A stretch of 64,000 nucleotides of DNA from Rhodococcus erythropolis NBRC 15567. GTDB taxonomy: Bacteria > Actinomycetota > Actinomycetes > Mycobacteriales > Mycobacteriaceae. Below the pieces are notes generated by a model, which saw nothing but the letters and a program-made list of their open reading frames with translations, did no database searches and was not told where the DNA came from. Positions 50,630-59,579 of this stretch are shown one piece after another. Position 1 is the first letter of the stretch. Each line of letters begins with the position of its first letter. A program made the translations under genes and the position numbers. The stretch covers positions 1,178,001-1,242,000 of the forward strand of contig NZ_BCRM01000001.1 of the NCBI RefSeq assembly GCF_001552595.1. Direction: 5' to 3'.

Positions 50630-51049
50630 ATGGTGGTCGAAAAGTTGGTGCTCGAGAAGTCCTGCCTCGTCGTGCAGGTGCGCGAGGACGGTAGCTACAG
50701 CGTGGGACCGCAAGGGCGTGAAGTGGTCTGGCGCGATGCGATGGAAAAAGGTGCCGTCATCGGTATCGGTCAGCACACTCCAGGGGACGTTGAGGGTGAA
50801 TCGTGGTGGGTCGTGTACGGCCAGTCGGACGCCGGGGCAGACGTCACCGTTCGACTCGAGGATGGATCGCACGTGCCGGTGGGCCGTATCGGTGAGATTT
50901 TCGCCAGCGAATGGGTGAGTACCCCGCAGCAGGCCTTGCTGTATCGGTCCGATCGCCCGGTGGAGTCGCAGCCCACCAATCTCTCTGTTCTGTTCGCCAG
51001 GCCGACGTTCATGCCCAAAGCGGCGTTTCCGGAGAATGATCGCTTGTAG
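50630..51049 (+). CDS. Hypothetical soluble protein
   Basis: A 139-residue protein without recognised domain. It begins MVVEKLVLEKSCLVVQVRED, has a beta-rich middle (WWVVYGQSDAGADVTVRLED) and ends FMPKAAFPENDRL. No signal peptide or membrane segment. AGAAGGGG precedes the ATG. It is divergent from the HTH gene (106 bp apart) and co-directional with the VOC gene. Confidence 0.65.
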   Translation: MVVEKLVLEKSCLVVQVREDGSYSVGPQGREVVWRDAMEKGAVIGIGQHTPGDVEGESWWVVYGQSDAGADVTVRLEDGSHVPVGRIGEIFASEWVSTPQQALLYRSDRPVESQPTNLSVLFARPTFMPKAAFPENDRL

Positions 51050-51098
51050 TTGCAGCGAGCTGCCGTCGGGAGGCTGGCGGCCATCTTCTCGAAACATT

Positions 51099-51112
51099 AC
51101 GGTACGTACTGT
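51099..51112. promoter_or_regulatory. Short dyad before the VOC-TetR pair
   Basis: ACGGTACGTACTGT is palindromic except for one pair and lies 12 bp before the VOC start codon. The TetR gene is the second gene of the same unit, so this may be its autoregulatory operator. Confidence 0.5.
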
Positions 51113-51123
51113 ACTGTTTGGGA

Positions 51124-51537
51124 ATGACAACTTGGCCGAACGACCTCGCAGTAGTGCAAGTGCGCATAGCGCGACCCACTGACAGGCTCGACGACGTGAT
51201 TGCGTTCTATCGCGACTGTCTGGGATTGCCCGAGCTCTACCGGTTCTCCGGTCATGCCGGGTACGACGGAATCATGCTGGGGCTGCCGGATTCGAACTAT
51301 CACCTCGAATTCACGACCCACGAAGACGGAAGCCCGTGCCCGGCGCCGACGCAGGACAACCTGTTGGTGCTCTACTTCGCCGGCGAGTCGGCGATGTACG
51401 AGGTAGTTCAGCGGTTGGGTGAAGCCGGGCACGAACCCGTTGGCGCCGAGAATCCGTATTGGGAGGAGAATGCGGGGATGACTTTCGAAGATCCCGACGG
51501 CTGGCGTCTGGTGCTCATGCCGCGACCGGTGCTGTAG
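51124..51537 (+). CDS. VOC (glyoxalase-fold) family protein
   Basis: A 137-residue VOC protein (LDDVIAFYRDCLGLPELYRF; LGLPDSNYHLEFTTHEDGSP; GMTFEDPDGWRLVLM). His and Glu residues at the usual metal positions (YHLEF and the end of the second module) suggest a metal-dependent lyase or isomerase, but the substrate is unknown. The ATG at 51124 is preferred over a TTG at 51118. The next gene, a TetR regulator, starts at the base after its stop codon. Confidence 0.85.
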   Translation: MTTWPNDLAVVQVRIARPTDRLDDVIAFYRDCLGLPELYRFSGHAGYDGIMLGLPDSNYHLEFTTHEDGSPCPAPTQDNLLVLYFAGESAMYEVVQRLGEAGHEPVGAENPYWEENAGMTFEDPDGWRLVLMPRPVL

Positions 51538-52113
51538 ATGGTGCGCGCCCGCGACGAGCGGATCGACGACGCCGTACTGGCGGCAACCCTGGAGTTGTTG
51601 GGGGAGAACGGTTATGCGGAGCTGTCGATCGGTTCGGTGGCGACGAGAGCCGGCGTGCACCGACCCGCCATCTACCGGAGATGGCCGTCGAAGCGGCATC
51701 TGGTGGTCGACGTCGTCGTGGCGCACATCGGCACTGATCCAACGCCGGACACCGGCGATCTCAGGGCAGACCTGGTCGCCGGCATCACGACATTGGTTGT
51801 GGGGCTGAGTGAAACGGTAGTTGGGCGGATCCTGCCCGCGTTGGTCGCGGATCTGGCGGCGGACCCGGAATTGGCGCGGGATTTCCAGTCGGCATTCTTT
51901 CAGCCACGACGCGATTCCACTGCGGCAGTGCTGGAATCGGCGCGGCTACGCGGCGACATTCGGAGCGACTTCGACCTGGACTTCGTCCTGGATGCCCTGG
52001 CGTCGCCGATCTATTACCGAGCGTTGTTCCGTCACTTACCGTTGGACGCGCTCCTGGCCGAGCAGTCCGTCGATTCCGTGCTGCTGACGTTGACTCCCCA
52101 CGAAAATTCCTGA
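51538..52113 (+). CDS. TetR family transcriptional regulator
   Basis: A 191-residue TetR-type regulator. The HTH is AATLELLGENGYAELSIGSV, ATRAGVHRPAIYRRWPSKRH, and the C-terminal domain (ETVVGRILPALVADLAADPE, SPIYYRALFRHLPLDALLAE) is of the TetR_C_16-like type. It starts directly after the VOC stop codon, without its own clear ribosome binding site, so it depends on translation of the VOC gene. It likely controls this pair. Confidence 0.88.
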   Translation: MVRARDERIDDAVLAATLELLGENGYAELSIGSVATRAGVHRPAIYRRWPSKRHLVVDVVVAHIGTDPTPDTGDLRADLVAGITTLVVGLSETVVGRILPALVADLAADPELARDFQSAFFQPRRDSTAAVLESARLRGDIRSDFDLDFVLDALASPIYYRALFRHLPLDALLAEQSVDSVLLTLTPHENS

Positions 52114-52125
52114 AGCCGTTTCGAT

Positions 52126-52965
52126 TCAGTTCAATTCGACTGGATCGGGTCCGACACGGCTGTCGGTGTTCAGCGCTGCGATGGCAGCTGACTCGTCGGT
52201 ATCGAGTGCGAAGTCGAAGATTGCGGCGTTGTCGCGCATGCGGGCAGGTGTCACCGACTTCGACAGAACGGTGTGTCCCTGTTCGAGATGCCAGCGCAGA
52301 ATGATCTGCGCTGGGCTCTTTCCGTGTGCTGCAGCGATTTTCCCGATGGTCGGGTCGTCGAGGATAGTTCCCTGTCCCAGTGGGCTCCATGCCTCGATTT
52401 CGATGCCGCGACTTCGCGCGTATTCCCGTGACGCGTGCTGTTGCAGTCTGGGGTGCAATTCGATCTGGTTGACGGCCGGGGTGATCGAGCTGTGCTCGGC
52501 CAGCAGTTCGAGGTGCTCGGGCAGGAAGTTGGACACGCCGATCGCACGGGCACGGCCGGAGGCGAGGATCTCCTCGAAAGCGGCCCACGTCTCCACGAAC
52601 AGGCCCTTTGCCGGTGCCGGCCAGTGGATCAGATACAGGTCGACGAAGTCGAGGCCGAGCTTGTCGAGGCTCGTGTCGAACGCGGCGAGCGCTCGGTCGT
52701 GGCCCTGATCGTCATTCCACAACTTGGTGGTGACAAAAAGCTCTGACCTCGGAACACCCGAACTAGCGATGGCGCGGCCGACACCGGCTTCGTTTCCGTA
52801 GATTGCGGCCGTGTCGATGTGGCGGTAGCCGATCTCGAGAGCGGTGGCAGTGACCTCTTCGGTCTGTGCGTCCGGTACCTGGAAAACGCCGTACCCGAGT
52901 TGCGGGATGGTGATCGGTTCGCCGGTGGTTCCGTGAGTCAGTGTGCGGTCGGGGATCGACAACAT
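52126..52965 (-). CDS. Aldo/keto reductase (2,5-diketo-D-gluconate reductase-like)
   Basis: A 279-residue aldo/keto reductase. The catalytic residues are in YRHIDTAAIYGNEAGVGRAI (Asp and Tyr), FVTTKLWNDD (Lys) and LYLIHWP (His); the NADPH loop is in VLSKSVTPARMRDN. It is a paralogue of the gene at 55557 (shared GYGVFQVPD/GFGVFQVPD, TTKLWNDDQG, SRVGPDPV/GRIGPDPV). Enzymes of this branch reduce methylglyoxal and other reactive carbonyls. The ATG at 52965 was chosen; AAAGG lies upstream. A dyad at 53041 may regulate it. Confidence 0.92.
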   Translation of the reverse strand: MLSIPDRTLTHGTTGEPITIPQLGYGVFQVPDAQTEEVTATALEIGYRHIDTAAIYGNEAGVGRAIASSGVPRSELFVTTKLWNDDQGHDRALAAFDTSLDKLGLDFVDLYLIHWPAPAKGLFVETWAAFEEILASGRARAIGVSNFLPEHLELLAEHSSITPAVNQIELHPRLQQHASREYARSRGIEIEAWSPLGQGTILDDPTIGKIAAAHGKSPAQIILRWHLEQGHTVLSKSVTPARMRDNAAIFDFALDTDESAAIAALNTDSRVGPDPVELN

Positions 52966-53040
52966 TGAAGAGCGCCTTTCAAGACTGGGTGTGGCGGTTC
53001 GACGGGCGATCGTGTCGCCCGTGACCACCTATGCCGCGCA

Positions 53041-53074
53041 TGCAACTATTGCGTGCGCCTGATAAATAGTTGCA
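53041..53074. promoter_or_regulatory. Long-spaced dyad upstream of the aldo/keto reductase
   Basis: TGCAACTAT and ATAGTTGCA are perfect 9-nt arms with a 16-nt spacer, 76 bp upstream of the start codon. The arms resemble, without being identical to, the GTGCA-TAACTATTA motif near ctaD and the MarR gene. Confidence 0.45.
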
Positions 53075-53108
53075 CACGCGGGTTGTCTGCGCAAGCAGAG
53101 TCGGTTGG

Positions 53109-54740
53109 CTACTCCTCGAAGAGTTGTCCGTTCTCCATTCGCCACCGGCGCGTACTTCGGGTGGACTGCAGCATGCGTCGATCGTGAGTGACCAGGAGGA
53201 GGGTTCCCTCGAAGGATTCCATCGCCTGCTCGAGCTGTTCGATCGCCGGAAGGTCGAGATGGTTCGTCGGCTCGTCCAGTACCAGTAGGTTCACGCCGCG
53301 AGCTTGGAGCAAAGCAAGTGCAGCCCTTGTTCTTTCGCCGGGGGACAGGGAAGCGGCAGATCGGAGTACGTGGTGTCCGCGCAGGCCGAACTTGGCGAGC
53401 AAAGTACGGACATCGGCATCGGGCCAGTCCGGAACCTGAGCGCCGAAGGCCTCGACGACTGGTTGATCACCTTCGAACAATCCACGCGCCTGATCGATCT
53501 CACCGATCGCGACACCGGAACCCAAGGATGCGATGCCCTCGTCCGGGACGAGTTTGCCGAGCAAAACGTTCAGGAGGGTGGTCTTGCCTGCCCCGTTCGC
53601 GCCCGTGACGAGGATTCGATCGCCCCAGTCGATCTGTGTCGTGACCGGACCGAACGTGAACTGACCGCGCGTTACCTTGGCACCATTCGTGGTTGCGACA
53701 ACGGATCCGGACCGCGGAGCCGCCGCGATCTCCATGCGAAGTTCCCACTCCTTGCGCGGTTCCTCGACCACTTCGAGTCGCTCGATGCGACGTTGGGTCT
53801 GGCGTGCCTTCGCGGCTTGCTTCTCCGTCGACTCGGTCCGCAATCCGCGTCCGATCTTGTCGTTGTCTTTGGCCTTACGACGCGCATTGCGGACGCCGTG
53901 TTCCATCCAGTTGCGCTGCATCTGTGCGCGATCTTCGAGATCGGAGCGGGTGCCTGCGTATTCCTCGAACGCCTCGCGTGCGTGCTGGCGGGCGATCTCT
54001 CGTTCGGCGAGGTACGACTCGTAGCCGCCGTCGTAGACGGCGATGTCCTGTTGTGCCAGATCGAGTTCCACGATCCCCGTGACGGTGCGCGAGAGGAACT
54101 CGCGATCGTGGCTCACGACAACCAGCGCCGCTCGGGTCTCGGCGACAAAACGCTCCAACTGCTCGAGACCCCGCAGGTCGAGATCGTTGGTGGGTTCGTC
54201 CAACAGGAGAATGTCGTAGCGCGAGAGCAACAGCGACGCGAGCCCGGCGCGTGCGGCCTGACCGCCGGACAGTGCCGTCATGTGAGCTTCGAGCGGAACT
54301 CCGAGCCCGAGTTCTTCGACCACCTTCTCAGCGCGCTCGAACAGATCGGCGCCGCCGAGAGCGAGCCAGCGTTCGAGAGCCGGAGAGTACAGATCCTCCT
54401 CCGCTTCAGCCAGGGTTTCGGCCGCGGCGTTCATGACCGCCTCGGCGTGCGCGACGCCGGTGCGTCGGCCGAGGAACTCGAGGACGGTCTCGCCTTCGAT
54501 GCGGTCGGGTTCCTGCGCGAGATAGCCCACCGCAGCGTCTGGCGGGCTGAGGATGATCGAACCTTCGACGTCGGCAGTTCCGATTCCCGCCAGTGCAGTG
54601 AGAAGCGTCGACTTGCCGGCGCCGTTCGCGCCGACGAGGCCGATGACGTCGCCGGGCGCGATGGTGAGATCGAGGTCGGAGAACAGAGTGCGTTCTCCCC
54701 GGGAGGCAGAGAGGCCGCTGATGCGCAGTGTTGCAGTCAC
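53109..54740 (-). CDS. ABC-F family ATP-binding protein (Rv1473-like)
   Basis: A 543-residue cytoplasmic ABC-F protein with two ATPase domains and no membrane part. The first has GLVGANGAGKSTLL, LSGGQAARAGLAS and ILLLDEPTNDLDL; the second has VTGANGAGKTTLLNVL, SLSPGERTRAALALL and NLLVLDEPTNHLDL. The charged linker between them (ARRKAKDNDKIGRGLRTEST, KARQTQRRIERLEVVEEPRK) is the long, basic arm that in ABC-F proteins reaches the ribosome. The overall pattern resembles mycobacterial Rv1473, linked to macrolide tolerance. It may protect ribosomes or assist translation; resistance is not proven. Confidence 0.9.
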   Translation of the reverse strand: MTATLRISGLSASRGERTLFSDLDLTIAPGDVIGLVGANGAGKSTLLTALAGIGTADVEGSIILSPPDAAVGYLAQEPDRIEGETVLEFLGRRTGVAHAEAVMNAAAETLAEAEEDLYSPALERWLALGGADLFERAEKVVEELGLGVPLEAHMTALSGGQAARAGLASLLLSRYDILLLDEPTNDLDLRGLEQLERFVAETRAALVVVSHDREFLSRTVTGIVELDLAQQDIAVYDGGYESYLAEREIARQHAREAFEEYAGTRSDLEDRAQMQRNWMEHGVRNARRKAKDNDKIGRGLRTESTEKQAAKARQTQRRIERLEVVEEPRKEWELRMEIAAAPRSGSVVATTNGAKVTRGQFTFGPVTTQIDWGDRILVTGANGAGKTTLLNVLLGKLVPDEGIASLGSGVAIGEIDQARGLFEGDQPVVEAFGAQVPDWPDADVRTLLAKFGLRGHHVLRSAASLSPGERTRAALALLQARGVNLLVLDEPTNHLDLPAIEQLEQAMESFEGTLLLVTHDRRMLQSTRSTRRWRMENGQLFEE

Positions 54741-54780
54741 CTGAGAAGTATCCCCGGAGCTGTGCGCCTGTGTTAATCGG

Positions 54781-54828
54781 TGCTGTGCGCCTTTATTAAC
54801 CGCCCGCGGTTAATAAAGGCGCACAGCA
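54781..54828. repeat. Palindromic repeat, copy 3 of 3, with an adjacent half copy
   Basis: A 48-bp palindrome with 22-nt arms (core GCTGTGCGCCTTTATTAACC) around CCCG, directly beyond the methyltransferase 3' end. A degenerate single arm (GCTGTGCGCCTGTGTTAATC) lies at 54759-54778. The centre differs from copies 1 and 2. Confidence 0.95.
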
Positions 54829-54829
54829 G

Positions 54830-55426
54830 TCAGTCACGGACCAGGTGGTACCAGCACGGATGTGCCGCACGGACCGGAAGTGGCGATTCACTCACGTCGG
54901 CGGCCGTACTCGAGGCCATCGACCAACCGTCGAATACTCGCATGACGTCCTCCTCGGAGACGCCATGTGGCATCGGCCAACGGTGACCTGGCCCGAATGC
55001 GAACATCACCATGGACGCCCCGGGTGCGGTGATCGCGTTGACCGACCTCCCGTAGTCGCGTCGTTGATGATCGGTGAGCCCGTGAAAACAGCCGATGTCG
55101 AGCACCAGCATGTGCCCGCCGTCGACAGCAATGTGCAGGTCTGCCGCGTCCTCGTGGAGGAACCGGACGTCGACGTGTGCTTCACGCGCGTGAATGCGCG
55201 CTTTGTCCAGCGGTTCCTGTTCGGCGTCGACGCCGGTGACGTGCCACCCGCGTTGCGCCAGCTCGATGGAATGGCGTCCGGTGCCGCAACCGATATCGAG
55301 TGCACGGCCACCTTCCGGGAGGGGAATCGCATCCAGAAGGCCGGACAGTTGAGCGTCGAAGCCGTGACCGGTGTGCTCCCATGGAGTGACGCCGACCTTG
55401 TAGGCGAGGCGATATCCGAGATTCAT
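54830..55426 (-). CDS. Class I SAM-dependent methyltransferase
   Basis: A 198-residue methyltransferase. Motif I is ALDIGCGTGRHSIELAQRGW, motif II is around VTGVDAEQEPLDKARIHARE, and the acidic post-motif region is VRFLHEDAADL. The LDIGCFHGL segment occupies the motif IV position. The N-terminus MNLGYRLAYKVGVTPWEHTG resembles small thiopurine-methyltransferase-like or tellurite-resistance-like enzymes. The substrate is unknown. The stop codon abuts palindromic repeat copy 3. Confidence 0.88.
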   Translation of the reverse strand: MNLGYRLAYKVGVTPWEHTGHGFDAQLSGLLDAIPLPEGGRALDIGCGTGRHSIELAQRGWHVTGVDAEQEPLDKARIHAREAHVDVRFLHEDAADLHIAVDGGHMLVLDIGCFHGLTDHQRRDYGRSVNAITAPGASMVMFAFGPGHRWPMPHGVSEEDVMRVFDGWSMASSTAADVSESPLPVRAAHPCWYHLVRD

Positions 55427-55556
55427 CGCTCTCTCTTTTCTCGAGGCGATTCGATTACTTGTATTCCAAGGTAGACCGGCATTTCGGGTGCGACAAGGGT
55501 GCGAAGAGGAGGTTCGGTGGGGAATGCCTCCTGGCGCCCGTGCGTTGGATCCACAT

Positions 55557-56405
55557 ATGACCGAGACCAACGATGTGACCTCTGTACCGACCATTGTTCT
55601 GAACGACGGTAAGACGATCCCCGCACTGGGATTCGGTGTGTTCCAGGTTCCGGACGACGAGACGCAGGAAGCCGTCTCCACCGCTCTGAAGGCCGGTTAC
55701 CGCAGTATCGACACCGCCAAGATCTACGGCAACGAGGTGGGCGTCGGCCGCGCGATCGCCGAATCCGGCATCGCCCGCGAAGACCTGTACATCACGACAA
55801 AACTGTGGAACGACGATCAGGGCTACGACTCGACGCTTGCCGCCTTCGACGCCAGCCTCGACAAGTTGGGTCTCGACTACCTCGATCTGTACCTGATCCA
55901 CTGGCCGGTTCCGTCCAAGGACCTGTACGTCGAGACCTTCAAGGCATTCCAGAAGCTCAAGGCGGACGGACGGGTTCGATCCATCGGCGTCTCCAACTTC
56001 ACCATCGAGAACCTCGAGCGTGTCATCGGTGAAACCGGTGAGGTGCCGGTCCTCAACCAGATCGAGCTTCACCCCAAGTTCAACCAAGCCGAACTGCGCG
56101 CCTTCCACACCGGCAAGGGAATCGCGACGGAAGCGTGGAGCCCGCTCGGCCAGGGAACTGTTCTCGGTGACCCCGTCATCACCGCTATCGCCGACGCTCA
56201 TGGCGTCACCGCGGCTCAGGTGATCATTCGCTGGCACCTGCAGATCGGAAACGTGGTGATTCCGAAGTCGGTGACCCCCGAACGTATCGCCGCAAACATC
56301 GATGTCTTCGGATTCGAACTGACGCCGGAACAGATCAACGCGATCGGTGCTCTCGACGACCCGGCCGGCCGCATCGGCCCCGACCCGGTCACGCTCGGCA
56401 GCTAG
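55557..56405 (+). CDS. Aldo/keto reductase (2,5-diketo-D-gluconate reductase-like)
   Basis: A 282-residue aldo/keto reductase, paralogous to the one at 52126. The Asp/Tyr are in YRSIDTAKIYGNEVGVGRAI, the Lys in YITTKLWNDD and the His in LYLIHWP; the cofactor loop is VIPKSVTPERIAANIDVFGF. It would reduce aldehydes or ketones with NADPH in the cytoplasm. The ATG at 55557 (MTETNDVTSVPTIVLNDGKT) was chosen over longer frames. It is followed by a bidirectional terminator. Confidence 0.93.
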   Translation: MTETNDVTSVPTIVLNDGKTIPALGFGVFQVPDDETQEAVSTALKAGYRSIDTAKIYGNEVGVGRAIAESGIAREDLYITTKLWNDDQGYDSTLAAFDASLDKLGLDYLDLYLIHWPVPSKDLYVETFKAFQKLKADGRVRSIGVSNFTIENLERVIGETGEVPVLNQIELHPKFNQAELRAFHTGKGIATEAWSPLGQGTVLGDPVITAIADAHGVTAAQVIIRWHLQIGNVVIPKSVTPERIAANIDVFGFELTPEQINAIGALDDPAGRIGPDPVTLGS

Positions 56406-56423
56406 AACTTCCGGTAGACCCAC

Positions 56424-56457
56424 GAACGGCACTCCCGCAATCGCGGGAGTGCCGTTC
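56424..56457. terminator. Bidirectional hairpin terminator
   Basis: Perfect 15-nt arms (GAACGGCACTCCCGC and its complement) around a 4-nt loop, between the convergent aldo/keto reductase and Old Yellow Enzyme genes. TTCTGTCGT follows on the plus strand. Confidence 0.88.
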
Positions 56458-56469
56458 TGTCGTGCGAGG

Positions 56470-57621
56470 TCAGTTCAGGTGCGTGCGATGTTCTGCAGTG
56501 AATGCGATGTGCTCGTCCGCGCGTCCGGTGCGGAGCTTCTCGACCCACTCGGGATCGGCGAGCAGCGCGCGTCCGATGGCAACCATGTCGAATTCACCCC
56601 TATCGTACTGAGCTTCGAGACGCTCCAGCCCCGTGACAGCCGATGCGGCGTCGCCGGTGAATGCCGTCGTGAACACGGAGTCGAGTCCGACCGAGCCGAC
56701 GGTGATGGTCGGCAACCCGGTCAGCTTCTTCGTCCAGCCGGCGAGGCCGAGCTTGCCGTCTTCACCGTCGAGTTCAGCGAACGCCGGTTCCCAGTGGCGC
56801 CTCGTCGACGGATGCAGAACGTCGACGCCGGCGTCGACCAGGGGAGTGAGGATGCGGCCGAGTTCAGCCGGGCTCTGGGCGATACGAGCGTCGTAGTGGC
56901 CGGACTTCCACTGTGAGAATCGGTAGACGATCGCGAACTCGTTTCCGACAGCCTCTCGGATTGCGGCGACGACCTCGGCTGGGAAGCGGGTGCGGGCTTC
57001 CAGTGATCCGCCGTATTCATCGGTGCGGACATTGGTTCCGGCCCACAGGAATTCGTCGAGCAGGTAACCGTGCGCTCCGTGCAACTCGAGACCGTCGAAA
57101 CCGGTGTTCTTCGCGTTGAGTGCGGCGTCGACCCACGACTGCTTCAAGGTGTCGAGATCCGAGGTGGTGAATTCTCGTCCCAGACGGGTGCCGTCCAGCG
57201 CCAGGCCGGAGGGGCTGACGGTCTCGACCTCGGGGTTCAGACGCGAGTTTTCGCCGCGCTCGACTCCGAGGTGCCACAGCTGAGGAATGATCGATCCACC
57301 CTCGGCGTGCACGGCGTCGACTACCGACTTCCAGCCGCCCAGGCTCGAATCACCGTAGATGCGCGGTACGCGGGTGTGCGGGCCGGCTGCCGGGTCCGGG
57401 ATATAGGTGCCTTCCGTGATGATCAGGCCGACCCCGCCCGCTGCGCGACGACGGTAGTACTCGGCCACGTCGGCGCCGGGGATCCCGTCAGGAGAGAAGG
57501 CGCGAGTCATCGGGGCCATCGCAAAACGGTTGCGCAACGAGAGTGATTTGACCTCGAAAGGCTCGAAGAGGCCGCGCAACGCGGGGGCCTCGGGTGCTGT
57601 CGATGTGTCGGGAAGAGTCAC
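56470..57621 (-). CDS. Old Yellow Enzyme family FMN oxidoreductase
   Basis: A flavin oxidoreductase of about 383 residues. The barrel start SLRNRFAMAPMTRAFSPDGI, the FMN/substrate segment GLIITEGTYIPDP, the active-site GFDGLELHGAHGYLLDEFLW (with its His pair), the EYGGSLEARTRFPAEVV segment and the phosphate site around VAIGRALLADPEW are present. Such enzymes reduce the C=C bond of enones, maleimides and nitro-compounds with NADPH. The GTG at 57621 is the chosen start; the frame is open to 57834 and a TTG at 57633 is also possible. It is divergent from ctaD. Confidence 0.88.
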   Translation of the reverse strand: MTLPDTSTAPEAPALRGLFEPFEVKSLSLRNRFAMAPMTRAFSPDGIPGADVAEYYRRRAAGGVGLIITEGTYIPDPAAGPHTRVPRIYGDSSLGGWKSVVDAVHAEGGSIIPQLWHLGVERGENSRLNPEVETVSPSGLALDGTRLGREFTTSDLDTLKQSWVDAALNAKNTGFDGLELHGAHGYLLDEFLWAGTNVRTDEYGGSLEARTRFPAEVVAAIREAVGNEFAIVYRFSQWKSGHYDARIAQSPAELGRILTPLVDAGVDVLHPSTRRHWEPAFAELDGEDGKLGLAGWTKKLTGLPTITVGSVGLDSVFTTAFTGDAASAVTGLERLEAQYDRGEFDMVAIGRALLADPEWVEKLRTGRADEHIAFTAEHRTHLN

Positions 57622-57743
57622 GGATTTGTTCAACGCGGCGGACCCTTGACCTATTCCGTCGCCTGACTTTATCTCAGCGAAATCTGCAAAAGGTTGCGTA
57701 CGTTCGGTTTTCGATTGATGTCCACGTCGACCACACTTAGTTT

Positions 57744-57758
57744 GTGCATTAACTATTA
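57744..57758. promoter_or_regulatory. GTGCA-TAACTATTA motif upstream of ctaD
   Basis: GTGCATTAACTATTA matches, with one mismatch, the reverse complement of 59585-59599 in front of the MarR-type gene. It includes an 11-bp palindrome (TTAACTATTAA has one centre base). It lies 67 bp upstream of the ctaD start and 123 bp from the divergent OYE start. Probable site of the OhrR-type regulator. Confidence 0.55.
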
Positions 57759-57824
57759 ACATGCGATATGGTCGTGCGGAAAGTTCTTGAGGGCGGTATC
57801 GAGCACGAAAGAGGACGCGCGAGC

Positions 57825-59579
57825 ATGACAACAACGGTGCCGGACGAGCGGACCGGAGAGCTGGAGCCGATTCCGGAGCGGCCGTACCCGAAGCGTCGTG
57901 ATCCCAAGGGGTCGTGGATGTTCGACATGATCAAGACCACCGATCACAAGAAGATCGGGATCATGTACATGATCACGGCCTTCGTGTTCTTCTTGATCGG
58001 CGGCCTGATGGCCCTGTTCATGCGTGCGGAACTGGCTGTCCCCGGGATGCAGTTCCTCTCGAACGAGCAGTTCAACCAGTTGTTCACCATGCACGGCACG
58101 ATCATGTTGCTGCTGTACGCGACGCCCGTCGTTTTCGGCTTCGCGAACTACATACTTCCGCTGCAAATCGGTGCCCCGGACGTGGCCTTCCCGCGCTTGA
58201 ACGCATTCGGCTTCTGGCTCTTCACTTTTGGTGGTTTGATCGTACTTGGCGGATTCCTCACACCGGGCGGCGCTGCCGACTTCGGTTGGACTGCGTACAC
58301 CCCGCTGTCGGGTGCGGTGCACAGCCCCGGCGTCGGAGCCGACCTGTGGGTCTTCGGACTGACAGTGGGCGGTCTCGGCACTATTCTCGGTGCGGTCAAC
58401 ATGATCACCACGGTGATCTGTTTGCGCGCACCAGGCATGACGATGTTCCGGATGTCGATCTTCACCTGGAATATCTTCATCACCAGCATCCTGATCTTGA
58501 TGGCGTTCCCGCTGCTGACCGCTGCATTCATGGGCCTGTTCGTCGACCGCCATCTCGGTGGACACATCTTCGACCCAGCGTCAGGTGGAGTTCTGTTGTG
58601 GCAGCACCTGTTCTGGTTCTTCGGTCACCCCGAGGTGTACATCATCGCGCTGCCGTTCTTCGGCATCGTTTCGGAGATCTTCCCGGTCTTCAGCCGTAAG
58701 CCGATCTTCGGATACACCGGTTTGGTTTACGCGACACTGGCGATCTCAGCTCTGTCCATCGCGGTGTGGGCTCACCACATGTATGCGACGGGTGCTGTTC
58801 TCCTGCCCTACTTCTCGTTCATGACGTTCCTGATCGCCGTGCCGACAGGTGTGAAGATCTTCAACTGGATCGGCACGATGTGGAAGGGGCAGTTGACCTT
58901 CGAATCGCCGATGCTGTTCTCGGTCGGCTTCCTGATCACCTTCCTCTTCGGTGGTCTGTCGGGCGTTATTCTCGCGAGTCCGCCGATCGACTTCCACGTC
59001 ACCGACACGTATTTTGTTGTCGCCCACTTCCACTACGTGGTCTTCGGTACGGTCGTGTTCGCCACGTACGCCGGTATCTACTTCTGGTTCCCGAAGATGA
59101 CCGGTCGCATGATGGACGAGCGCCTCGGCAAGTGGCACTTCTGGACCACGTTCGTCGGCTTCCACGGCACTTTCCTCGTCCAGCACTGGCTCGGTGGCGA
59201 AGGTATGCCCCGTCGTTACGCCGACTACCTGCCCTCGGACGGATTCACGGTGCTGAACTCGGTGTCCACGATCTTCGCCTTCGTGCTCGGCGCGTCGACA
59301 CTGCCGTTCATCTGGAACGTTTTCAAGAGTTACCGCTACGGCGAGGTGGTCACCGTCGACGATCCGTGGGGTTACGGAAACTCGCTGGAGTGGGCGACAA
59401 CCTGCCCGCCGCCGCGTCACAACTTCACCGAGTTGCCGCGCATCCGTAGCGAGCGTCCGGCGTTCGAGCTGCACTACCCGCACATGGTGGAGCGAATGAG
59501 GGCGGAAGCGCACGTGGGCCTCACCGGGCAACCCACGTCGACGTTGGAGAAGAGTGACGATCGTCGCCAGATTGATTAG
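57825..59579 (+). CDS. ctaD: Cytochrome c oxidase subunit I
   Basis: A 584-residue haem-copper oxidase subunit I, with twelve membrane segments. The CuB/haem ligands are visible: HGTIML (haem a His), [14 protein letters not shown] (His and the cross-linked Tyr), the His pair in [10 protein letters not shown], and the C-terminal [11 protein letters not shown]. The [21 protein letters not shown] tail is typical of the actinobacterial aa3 oxidase of the bcc-aa3 supercomplex. No other oxidase subunits are nearby, as is usual for ctaD. The ATG at 57825 was chosen. A motif shared with the downstream MarR gene suggests redox control. Genomes of this group often have more than one ctaD. Confidence 0.94.
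   Translation: MTTTVPDERTGELEPIPERPYPKRRDPKGSWMFDMIKTTDHKKIGIMYMITAFVFFLIGGLMALFMRAELAVPGMQFLSNEQFNQLFTMHGTIMLLLYATPVVFGFANYILPLQIGAPDVAFPRLNAFGFWLFTFGGLIVLGGFLTPGGAADFGWTAYTPLSGAVHSPGVGADLWVFGLTVGGLGTILGAVNMITTVICLRAPGMTMFRMSIFTWNIFITSILILMAFPLLTAAFMGLFVDRHLGGHIFDPASGGVLLWQHLFWFFGHPEVYIIALPFFGIVSEIFPVFSRKPIFGYTGLVYATLAISALSIAVWAHHMYATGAVLLPYFSFMTFLIAVPTGVKIFNWIGTMWKGQLTFESPMLFSVGFLITFLFGGLSGVILASPPIDFHVTDTYFVVAHFHYVVFGTVVFATYAGIYFWFPKMTGRMMDERLGKWHFWTTFVGFHGTFLVQHWLGGEGMPRRYADYLPSDGFTVLNSVSTIFAFVLGASTLPFIWNVFKSYRYGEVVTVDDPWGYGNSLEWATTCPPPRHNFTELPRIRSERPAFELHYPHMVERMRAEAHVGLTGQPTSTLEKSDDRRQID

Noticed and set aside
53109-54740. Antibiotic resistance determinant
   Set aside because: The ABC-F family includes resistance proteins but also translation factors. 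Nothing in the context (no leader, no mobile element) shows resistance.
53304-54776. A 490-codon plus-strand frame opposite the ABC-F gene
   Set aside because: The ABC-F protein on the other strand has all motifs in order. The antisense frame is a product of high-GC codon use.
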